A stretch of DNA of 64,000 nt. It comes from SAR324 cluster bacterium (GTDB lineage Bacteria > SAR324 > NAC60-12). Position 1 is the stretch's first letter. Every line of letters begins with the position of its first letter. Position numbers and translations under genes: made by a program. This document shows positions 8,315-15,820 of this stretch, piece by piece. Under the pieces are notes generated by a model, which was not told where the DNA came from, made no database searches, and saw nothing but the letters and a program-made list of their open reading frames with translations. The DNA is taken from the NCBI GenBank assembly GCA_028281495.1, contig JANQJU010000088.1:1-64000 (forward strand), read 5' to 3'.

Positions 8315-9967
8315 ATGATCGATTGGCTCACTTTAATAATGGAGCTGATGGGAGGCTTGGCTTTATTTCTCTATGGTATGGAGAAAATGAGTTCAGGACT
8401 CAAATTGGTGGCTGGACAACGTCTCAAAACAATCCTCGCTCGGTTGGCGAGTCACCGTTGGTTGGGGATGCTGACTGGAGCCACAATGACGGCTGTGATT
8501 CAATCGAGTTCGATCACAACTGTATTGTTAGTAGGATTTGTCACTGCTGAACTGATGACTTTAGCTCAAGCGGTTCCGATCATATTAGGGGCTAATATCG
8601 GGACCACGATTACCGCACAGATCATTGCATTCAAGGTCACTCACTATGCACTTTTGATCGTCGCAATCGGATTCGGCATGGGGTTTTTATTCAAAAATGA
8701 AACCCTGCAGGAATACGGCCAAGTTGTATTAGGCCTTGGCCTCGTATTTTTTGGGATGGGGCTGATGAGCGATGCGATGCATCCCCTACGAGAATACCCT
8801 CCTTTCTTAGAGCTGATGACCCAAGTTTCCCAGCCATTGTGGGGGATTCTGGTCGCAGCGTTCTTCACGGCCTTAGTTCAATCTAGTTCAGCCACGACGG
8901 GCTTGGTGATTGTCTTGGCATCCCAAGGTATCATCACTTTGGAAGCAGGAATCGCTTTGGCACTCGGTGCGAACATCGGAACTTGTGTGACCGCTGGGCT
9001 AGCCGCTTTGGGCAAACCACGTGAGGCCGTTCAAGTGGCGTTGGTCCATGTGATCTTCAACATATGTGGTGTGTTGGTGTTCCTTCCGATCATTTCTCCA
9101 TTTTCAGACTTGGTACGTAGTTTGTCTCCTACCGCTTCTTTTGGAGTTTCTGGAGCAGCCGCCTTGGCAGAAGTCGTCCCTCGTCAAATTGCCAATGCCC
9201 ATACCATCTTCAATGTCACGATGGCCGTGGCAGCCCTGCCGTTCACCGCACTGTTGGCCCGTTCGCTTGAACGATGGGTTCCCAAGTTTTCCTCTAAAAC
9301 ACCGGCTGTCATCTCACCCAAGTATTTGGACGAAGCTTTTTTGAATACCCCCACTTTGGCTTTAGAAGCTGCCCGGCAAGAATCCCAAAGGATGGGCAAA
9401 CGAGTCCATGCGATGCTTAAAGATGGGTTTCCCAAAGTATTGCATGGGAATTTGAAAGATCTCGAAACCCTTCGTCAAAAAGATGAAGCTGTAGATGCCT
9501 TGCAAGGTCAAATCGTGACATACCTTGCCAAACTGAGTCAAACGCACCTCGAAAAGGCCGAACGAGAACGTTTGATGCGCCTCACTTCGGCAATCAACAA
9601 TTGGGAAAACATTGGGGATATTTTAGAAACCGATTTGATTGCCTTAGGAGAAGAGCGGATCGCGGGTCAAATTGAAGTGAGTCCCGCCAGCGAAAAGGTT
9701 CTTTTAGAATTGTGGGAGCAGGTCATGCAGGCTGTGGATCGGGTTTTGTTGGCTTGGTCGGATCAGGATCTTCGGCAAGCCCAAAAAGCACTCGACATGC
9801 GCCACCGCGTCAAGCAGCTTTCGAAACGAGCCGAACGGCATCAGGCCGACCGGTTGGCCTCCAACAACGCCGAGCGCTTGCTCGCGTATCGCATCGAAAT
9901 CGACTGCATCAATGGCCTCCAACGGATTTACTATCACCTGAAACGTCTTGCCAAAGGCATTCGATAA
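8315..9967 (+). CDS. Na+/phosphate symporter family protein with C-terminal PhoU-like domain
   Basis: A 550-residue protein of the Na/Pi-cotransporter II family. The membrane half (about 1-310) contains the duplicated QSSS signatures (about 64-68 and 189-193), each followed by a GANIGT motif, as expected of the inverted-repeat fold. The last 200 residues are soluble and helical and resemble the PhoU-type domain found in bacterial NptA/YjbB-like proteins. It would move phosphate across the inner membrane coupled to Na+. A very strong ribosome site (AAAGGAGGTG, 8301-8310) sits 4 bases before the ATG. No pho regulon genes are adjacent. Confidence 0.92.
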   Translation: MIDWLTLIMELMGGLALFLYGMEKMSSGLKLVAGQRLKTILARLASHRWLGMLTGATMTAVIQSSSITTVLLVGFVTAELMTLAQAVPIILGANIGTTITAQIIAFKVTHYALLIVAIGFGMGFLFKNETLQEYGQVVLGLGLVFFGMGLMSDAMHPLREYPPFLELMTQVSQPLWGILVAAFFTALVQSSSATTGLVIVLASQGIITLEAGIALALGANIGTCVTAGLAALGKPREAVQVALVHVIFNICGVLVFLPIISPFSDLVRSLSPTASFGVSGAAALAEVVPRQIANAHTIFNVTMAVAALPFTALLARSLERWVPKFSSKTPAVISPKYLDEAFLNTPTLALEAARQESQRMGKRVHAMLKDGFPKVLHGNLKDLETLRQKDEAVDALQGQIVTYLAKLSQTHLEKAERERLMRLTSAINNWENIGDILETDLIALGEERIAGQIEVSPASEKVLLELWEQVMQAVDRVLLAWSDQDLRQAQKALDMRHRVKQLSKRAERHQADRLASNNAERLLAYRIEIDCINGLQRIYYHLKRLAKGIR

Positions 9968-9983
9968 AACACTCAAACTCTCA

Positions 9984-10661
9984 TTAGAGCCAACTCAACC
10001 CTTTTCGTAACGTTTCACGTGCGTTTTCTGTGATGATATCACCATGCGCTAATATCACTTGCTCAAAAGGAAATTCCAGCATCTGGTCGATGCAGTCTCT
10101 TGCTATTTTTTTATCACGATATACGGAACGCAAGAGTCGATGCCAACTCACTTGTCCGTGCAGTCCCCCCAGTTGGAGCCAAAAGCGAGTTGGCCAATGT
10201 GAGGAAGTTTGGAAGTTTTCTACGATATCGCTGGTGATCAATGTTTTGGAAGCAGGGTGATAAAAAACCGTTTCCTCCATCATACTACCGTGGATGGTTA
10301 ACGGCACCAAATCAGGGTCCCAATCAGAATGAAGGCTATCTGACAAGGTTGCTCCAAAGGAAAGGTCCTTCCGTTTTTTATGGAGCGTGGCAGGACCATG
10401 CAAGATTGCATGTGGATACGATGCGATGGCTTGGCCCGCATAAAGATGATGGAAATTGTTTGGACATACAATGTGGGTCACAGTTCCAAGGCTTTGCAGA
10501 TCCAGTTTGAGTGATTCGTTCAATGGTATTGGAGAATGCAGCAGCAATCCCCCTGAAGACAACTGAACCACGGTCATCCTCGTACCAAGATGAAACAGAA
10601 TAAATTTGCACGGTGCTGACGCGACCCAAAGGCCATCAGCAATTTTTTGTAGTGATGTCAT
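9984..10661 (-). CDS. DUF4336-like metallo-beta-lactamase-fold protein
   Basis: A 225-residue protein. The N-terminus (DGLWVASAPCKF) and overall pattern resemble the DUF4336 branch of the metallo-beta-lactamase fold. A degenerate metal motif NNFHHLYAG takes the place of HxHxDH, and a C-terminal AHGD is present. With part of the zinc site altered, enzymatic activity is uncertain. The start codon lies inside the end of the upstream HD-domain gene (26-base overlap) and follows a good ribosome site (GGAGAAGGGG), so translation is probably coupled. It is the last gene of a three-gene minus-strand operon and converges with the Na/Pi symporter. Confidence 0.7.
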   Translation of the reverse strand: MTSLQKIADGLWVASAPCKFILFHLGTRMTVVQLSSGGLLLHSPIPLNESLKLDLQSLGTVTHIVCPNNFHHLYAGQAIASYPHAILHGPATLHKKRKDLSFGATLSDSLHSDWDPDLVPLTIHGSMMEETVFYHPASKTLITSDIVENFQTSSHWPTRFWLQLGGLHGQVSWHRLLRSVYRDKKIARDCIDQMLEFPFEQVILAHGDIITENARETLRKGLSWL

Positions 10662-11217
10662 CCCCTTCTCCTTCTATGCCAAATCCAACGCTCCGTGCCA
10701 ATCGGCGATTTCCACCGTTTGCGATCTCTTCAAAACAGTTGTCCAAGTCAATGAACAGATCCCACCGGTCTCTGTTGAGCTGTTGAGCGACTCTATCGAT
10801 CAAAAGATTTTCTAAAACCTCCACCCGTTTGCCTTTCCACAATTTGTCGGCAAGCGCCACCGAGAGTTCTTCAAGAGCACATTCCATCTCGTTCCACCTC
10901 GCATGAGAAAGACAGCATCTCGCGACTTTTTCAGAAACCCCATGATCTCTCAACAGAGTGGCACCACGGGGTTCGTGTCGATTGCCAGGTCCCTCCAGTT
11001 CTTCCGGGTATAAAATTTTACCACAATCATGCAAGGCTGCTCCCAAACGAATCCATTGATAATTCAGTTGCACTCCCAGTTCCTCATACCTTTGGATCAA
11101 CAACTCGGCTGCTTCACTGACCAATTCTGCATGACGAATCAACCGAAACGGTGCTCCCATCTCTTTTAAAAGGAGGCAGGCATCATGAAGAGTCTCTAAT
11201 TTTCGTTCTGCTGCCAT
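10636..11217 (-). CDS. HD-domain phosphohydrolase-like protein
   Basis: About 193 residues from ATG 11217; a TTG at 11244 would add nine residues and overlap the upstream gene. A conserved HD pair (H63, D64) sits in LGAALHDCGK. An earlier His (H29) and further His in NRHEPRGATLL and CLSHARW match the HD metal-dependent phosphohydrolase pattern (H...HD...H...). Substrates of this superfamily are usually nucleotides or cyclic dinucleotides, and nothing here narrows that. It is the second gene of the minus-strand trio, 4 bases after the nuclease-like gene and overlapping the metallo-beta-lactamase-like gene. Confidence 0.75.
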   Translation of the reverse strand: MAAERKLETLHDACLLLKEMGAPFRLIRHAELVSEAAELLIQRYEELGVQLNYQWIRLGAALHDCGKILYPEELEGPGNRHEPRGATLLRDHGVSEKVARCCLSHARWNEMECALEELSVALADKLWKGKRVEVLENLLIDRVAQQLNRDRWDLFIDLDNCFEEIANGGNRRLARSVGFGIEGEGDDITTKNC

Positions 11218-11221
11218 AATC

Positions 11222-11656
11222 TCATTTCCCAATCGCCTCGACAATTACACGCACTCCACCTTCGTCCGATTCTCCGGTAAACGGAGTCATGATCTCTTGG
11301 TCTTGTGACAAGGCAAACACGACCAACATCACTTCGGTTAAATTCATTTTTTTTGCATAACCCGCAGCCTGGGTTTTTGCATGTTTCAATTTCGAAGTAC
11401 TGGTGAAGCTTTTGATTTCGATGATCGCTTTTTGCGATATCGTCTGTAGAACCAGATCCACCTGACCGTTCCCGGTGGGAAACTCAGGAGAAACCACAAA
11501 GAAATCAAGGAATGCACGGCTCAACCACCCGTACAAATGGAAGTGTCCTACTGCCTCGGTGATATTGAGGTTGGTACGGCGAGGTTGCAATGCTTGTATC
11601 GAGTGCTCAATCGTAACATGAGTCTCCAGTAAACACCTTCCTTCAACTCTTCGCAA
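11222..11656 (-). CDS. Small PD-(D/E)XK nuclease-like protein
   Basis: Up to 144 residues. The segment GNGQVDLVLQ followed by AIIEIKSF gives the D...ExK pattern of the PD-(D/E)XK fold, and a downstream Q..GYAKK helix fits the same family (similar to the nuclease-like domain found C-terminal to some AAA-ATPase-like proteins). No ATG is available: the longest frame starts at TTG 11656 and an in-frame stop lies just upstream. The gene may therefore use TTG or be a truncated remnant of a longer protein. It is the first gene of the minus-strand trio with the HD and DUF4336-like genes. Whether it cuts nucleic acid is not shown by the sequence. Confidence 0.55.
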   Translation of the reverse strand: MRRVEGRCLLETHVTIEHSIQALQPRRTNLNITEAVGHFHLYGWLSRAFLDFFVVSPEFPTGNGQVDLVLQTISQKAIIEIKSFTSTSKLKHAKTQAAGYAKKMNLTEVMLVVFALSQDQEIMTPFTGESDEGGVRVIVEAIGK

Positions 11657-11801
11657 TCGTTTCGAAAGTATCAGTTTTTATGGATTCTGAATCAGTAATG
11701 CTTGAAAGTCCGTCCAGGTTTGGACAAAACTTCTCCACACGCTATAGATTTATCGTATCGGCGTTCCACCTACGCCCCTATTATTAAGGAAGACCGAGAC
11801 T

Positions 11802-13799
11802 ATGAAACCAATTGGGAAGGATCCCACGAGTAGTGAGTCAACAAAGTACCTAATCGTAGCTATCGGCGTAGCGGCCCTGTTGCGTTTTGGGTTGAGCGGA
11901 TTTCCACTTCACGATGATGAGCTAACCACCACCTCTATTTTTGCGCAGTTGCCGTTTTTTCAAATCTTCGTCAACTATCAATTTCCCAACAATCACATTT
12001 TCCACACACTGTTGGTTCATCTCCTATTGGAAACATTCGGACTTCATGAGCCGATCTTGCGTTTGCCGGTCCTGCTCGGATCGATTGCGAGTCTCATTTA
12101 TGCCTTTCGCACCACCCATCTGATCACCGGCAATCGGTGGGGATCGCTTTTGGTTGTCCTGTTTCTCAGCTTCAATTATGAGCATTTGTATTTTTCCACA
12201 AACGCACGTGGTTACATTCTCATCACTTTGATTGCTCAAATCGTGGTCCATCGATTGCTGCAACAGTATCGAGCCGACACCCCATCCACTTTGCCTTGGT
12301 ATACCTGGAGTTGGATCACCCTGCTTTTGATTATTGGAACCTGGACAATCCCCACGTTTGCTCTGTTTGAAGCCTCGGTGGTAATGTGGGCAGGCTGTTT
12401 TGCACTGTATCAAAGTTGGAAGCATCAGTCGTTCCGAACCGTCTTTTCATCCTATTTAGAAATTCAATTGATGATCACCGGTATCGTAGGCCTAGCCATG
12501 GTTTATGTACAGTATGCGGTGATCATTCCGCGTCATATCTTCATCACGGCTTTAGGCTCTCCGGAAGCCGATCCCAGTTATCTGGATTACCTATTGGGCA
12601 CCATTCAAGGATTGGGCAACGGGATTGCTATTCAATTGACGGTGCTGATCTTAGTAGCAATTGGTTTCTTTGCTCTATTGCAGAGGCGATCTAGGGCTTT
12701 TGGATTGCTAGCGTGTGTTTCGATGGGAGTGGTTTTCCCATTGGTTGCAGAGATGTTGGGATTACTGAAAGGACTGCCGCCGGTACGAGTATTTTTGTAT
12801 TTTCAACCATTGATACTTGCAGTGGCGGTGATGGGAATCCTCACACTGGTCCGTCAACCCGTTTGGTTTCGACGCGTTGTTGGAGTCCTTGCAGGCGTTT
12901 TGCTCGTCGAAGGAGCCTGGACCTATTATGACCGCTTGATCACACCCTATCGTCAACGTGCAGATTATCACCAGGTGCGTCAATTCATCGAAGAATTAGG
13001 CCCACAGGACTTATTCTTGGGGTCTGAAAAAACCCATGTGTGGATGTATCTCTACGCCAATCCAGGGATGCGAGACCGAGTGCTCAACATCATCAACACA
13101 GGCAATTTGGACAATATATTTTTTTTGGAAAGCCAGGAGTTCAGTTCTAGCGATTTGGCTTTGGAAAGCAGAGGCAATTCTCAATATGTTCTCCTGCAAC
13201 GGCAATACGCGGCCAATGCTTTGACTCGACCCACTATTGCGATTCCAAACCATTTCACAGAGTTGGTACATGACTGGGGGCTTTTGCGCATTCATCGAAT
13301 CAAACCGGAATTCATTCACCCTCAGTTCAGTGTGCTTCGCGATTCGTTGGAAAAAAAATTCATGATGGCTCAAGCCGCACCATTGCAGTTTATTCCTGAG
13401 ATTCCTGCGATTGAAGAGGCCAAACGCTTGCAGTCGGTGTTGCTTACCGAAGGTCCGCTCGAAAGAATGTTATTGCTCGATCAACAACCCTCGCCGGCAC
13501 AGGCTGATCGACCTCGCTTGTCGTTGCACTTCCTGTACACCAGTATTGGTGTTCGCAATACAGCGATTTACGCATCGGGCCGTAGCGACGCAGACGCACA
13601 ATTAGAAATCACTCCGGTTTGGATATTGAACCGGTGGACTGCCGAACATCCTTATAGCGACCTTGTGTATGAGCGCGCTTGGTTTCCTCGGATTTATCTC
13701 ACCGATTCCCTTGGCAGGGAAGAGTATCTAATGCTTTACAATATTCCGTCAGGACAGCATGGTGTGGCCAATATGCATTCCTTCTGGATCGGTGAATGA
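11802..13799 (+). CDS. GT-C-type multi-pass membrane protein (ArnT/PMT-like glycosyltransferase), copy 1
   Basis: A 665-residue protein with about ten hydrophobic segments followed by a soluble C-terminal part of about 250 residues. Residues just after the first membrane helix read SGFPLHDDELTT, an acidic loop in the place of the catalytic Asp/Glu of GT-C enzymes that use lipid-linked sugars. The NARGY motif further on resembles the conserved second loop of this superfamily. Donor and acceptor are unknown. A paralogue follows directly, and both end in an almost identical NMHSFWIGE tail. An AAGGAAG ribosome site lies about 10 bases upstream of the start. Function as a glycosyltransferase is an inference from fold-level features. 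Confidence 0.7.
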   Translation: MKPIGKDPTSSESTKYLIVAIGVAALLRFGLSGFPLHDDELTTTSIFAQLPFFQIFVNYQFPNNHIFHTLLVHLLLETFGLHEPILRLPVLLGSIASLIYAFRTTHLITGNRWGSLLVVLFLSFNYEHLYFSTNARGYILITLIAQIVVHRLLQQYRADTPSTLPWYTWSWITLLLIIGTWTIPTFALFEASVVMWAGCFALYQSWKHQSFRTVFSSYLEIQLMITGIVGLAMVYVQYAVIIPRHIFITALGSPEADPSYLDYLLGTIQGLGNGIAIQLTVLILVAIGFFALLQRRSRAFGLLACVSMGVVFPLVAEMLGLLKGLPPVRVFLYFQPLILAVAVMGILTLVRQPVWFRRVVGVLAGVLLVEGAWTYYDRLITPYRQRADYHQVRQFIEELGPQDLFLGSEKTHVWMYLYANPGMRDRVLNIINTGNLDNIFFLESQEFSSSDLALESRGNSQYVLLQRQYAANALTRPTIAIPNHFTELVHDWGLLRIHRIKPEFIHPQFSVLRDSLEKKFMMAQAAPLQFIPEIPAIEEAKRLQSVLLTEGPLERMLLLDQQPSPAQADRPRLSLHFLYTSIGVRNTAIYASGRSDADAQLEITPVWILNRWTAEHPYSDLVYERAWFPRIYLTDSLGREEYLMLYNIPSGQHGVANMHSFWIGE

Positions 13800-13836
13800 C
13801 ACCCCTCTCAACACGAACCCTTTTACAACACGTTGC

Positions 13837-15810
13837 ATGAAGTATCTTGTCACAATCGTTTTATTGGCCACTGGCCTGCGACTTGGATTGAGCGGTTTTC
13901 CACTCTTTAAAGACGAGTTGGCGACCACTTCTTTGTTTGCCCAAATGCCTTTCTGGCAAATTTTTATCAACTATCAGTTTCCCAACAACCACATTCTCCA
14001 CTCGGTGTTGGTCCATCTATTACTGGAAGGATTCGGACTACAAGAACCGATACTCCGGCTGCCCGTTTTACTCGGATCCGTGATCAGTCTGATTTACGCC
14101 TATCGAACCACTCGGTTGCTCACGGGAAGCGATTGGGGAGGAATTTTAGCCGTTTTGTTTCTCACTTTTAATTATGAGCATTTGTACCATTCCACAAACG
14201 CACGGGGATACCTAATCATCATGGTCATCACTCAGGTGATTGCCCACCGGCTGATACAACAGTATCGTTCCGCTCAACCTACACCTCTGCCTTGGTTTGT
14301 TTGGGCGGGAATGATGGTTCTTCTCGTTGCTGGAACATGGACCATACCCACTTTTGCCTTGTTCGAAGCTTCATTGATCTTGTGGGGAGGAATCATGATT
14401 TTCTTCCGCAATCGGAAAGGTTCGGCCCCCCCTACCACTGAACGCATTCCAATTTTACTGGAGTTGCAATTGATCGCTGCGGGATTGATTGGGTTCGGTA
14501 TGTTGTATGTGCAGTATGGCATCATCATTCCACGACATATTTTCCTGAAGGCAGTTGGGGATCCCAGCGACAATTTTCAGTTGGGAGGATATCTACTGGA
14601 TAAGATGCAATTGTTGGGGAACCATCTTATCGTGCAAGGGGTTGTTGTTGTATTGATCTTAATCGGCTTCAGGGCTTTGTTTCGAAAGAATTTCGAAGCG
14701 TTTGTGATTGTGGGAAGCATCGCATTGGGACTTGTTTTTCCGGTCGTGGCCATCCAGTTGGGGTTATTAAAGGGATCTCCACCCGGACGGGTGTTTTTGT
14801 ATTTACAACCCATCATGATCTGCGTTGCCGTGGTTGGACTCCAAGAGGTCGTTCGTCACCCCGTTTGGCTTCAACGATCCGTGATCGGGCTAATGACCAT
14901 TCTATTTGTGGAAGGGGGATGGACCTACCATACGCAACTCTTGACACCGTATCGTCAACGTCCCCCGTATCAAGAGGTGAGGCAGTTTATTAAAGAGATG
15001 GGGCCTTATGATTTATTCATCAGTTCAGAGAAAACACATGTTTGGATGTACCTTTATGGCAACCCTGGTTTACGCAATCGAGTGCTCAACATTTTGAACA
15101 CAGGCAAGTTGGACAACATCTATTTTTTGGAAAGCCGAGAATCAGGAACCAGCGATTTGACCGAAGTGACCGACGCTGGGACTGATTTTGTGATGCTTCA
15201 ACGTCAATATCGTGCCAACTATGTGGCTTCAACTCAGATTCCTATTCCGAAGCACTTCACGGAAATGGTACACGATTGGGACACATTACGAATTTTTCGG
15301 ATTCGTCCCCATCTGATTCACCCTAAGTTCAGTGTGGCACGAGATAAGCTTGATGCTCATTTTGTCTCGCTTCACGAACTGAAGGAGATGCAGCTTTCAT
15401 CGGAACACGAAGCACTCGAAAGCGCCAAAGAACTTCGTTCGGCATTGTTCACAGCTGGACCGCAAGATATGGTGCTGCTGTTGTTGAATCGCAACGAGGC
15501 CGAAAATACAATAGGTCGATATCGACTGAGTTTGAACATGTTGTATGCGAGCGTTGGGATCCGCAATACCCATGTGTACACAACGGGGAAATTCTTCATG
15601 GGGGAAGAGTTGGAATTTGCTCCAGTATGGGCATTGAATCGCTGGACTGCGGAGCACCCTTACAGTGATCACCTCTATGGACGAGCTTGGTTTCCTCGCA
15701 TTTACCTCACCAACAGTACGGGTGAAGATGAAATTCTTATGATTGAAAATATTCCAGAGGGGCATCATGGCATTGCCAATATGCATTCCTTTTGGATCGG
15801 CGAACTATGA
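13837..15810 (+). CDS. GT-C-type multi-pass membrane protein, copy 2 (paralogue of the preceding gene)
   Basis: A 657-residue protein from ATG 13837. A GTG at 13792 (overlapping the previous stop) would give an N-terminus as long as that of copy 1 and is a real alternative; neither has a good ribosome site. It is clearly homologous to copy 1 over its whole length, with the same LSGFPL start, the acidic loop (KDEL instead of DDEL), the NARGY motif, shared C-terminal blocks such as LNRWTAEHPYSD, and the NMHSFWIGE end. The pair arose by tandem duplication. The TssH gene starts 11 bases downstream, so all three genes are probably one operon. Role as in copy 1: putative polyprenyl-linked sugar transferase, unproven. 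Confidence 0.7.
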   Translation: MKYLVTIVLLATGLRLGLSGFPLFKDELATTSLFAQMPFWQIFINYQFPNNHILHSVLVHLLLEGFGLQEPILRLPVLLGSVISLIYAYRTTRLLTGSDWGGILAVLFLTFNYEHLYHSTNARGYLIIMVITQVIAHRLIQQYRSAQPTPLPWFVWAGMMVLLVAGTWTIPTFALFEASLILWGGIMIFFRNRKGSAPPTTERIPILLELQLIAAGLIGFGMLYVQYGIIIPRHIFLKAVGDPSDNFQLGGYLLDKMQLLGNHLIVQGVVVVLILIGFRALFRKNFEAFVIVGSIALGLVFPVVAIQLGLLKGSPPGRVFLYLQPIMICVAVVGLQEVVRHPVWLQRSVIGLMTILFVEGGWTYHTQLLTPYRQRPPYQEVRQFIKEMGPYDLFISSEKTHVWMYLYGNPGLRNRVLNILNTGKLDNIYFLESRESGTSDLTEVTDAGTDFVMLQRQYRANYVASTQIPIPKHFTEMVHDWDTLRIFRIRPHLIHPKFSVARDKLDAHFVSLHELKEMQLSSEHEALESAKELRSALFTAGPQDMVLLLLNRNEAENTIGRYRLSLNMLYASVGIRNTHVYTTGKFFMGEELEFAPVWALNRWTAEHPYSDHLYGRAWFPRIYLTNSTGEDEILMIENIPEGHHGIANMHSFWIGEL

Positions 15811-15820
15811 TTGGAGACTC

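Noticed and set aside
13759..13836. Upstream extension of the second GT-C gene
   Set aside because: It lies mostly inside the end of copy 1 in another frame. Only the GTG at 13792 remains plausible and is noted in the gene entry.
15743..15820. Upstream extension of tssH
   Set aside because: It overlaps the end of the second GT-C gene in another frame; ATG 15821 has a ribosome site and matches the TssH N-terminus.
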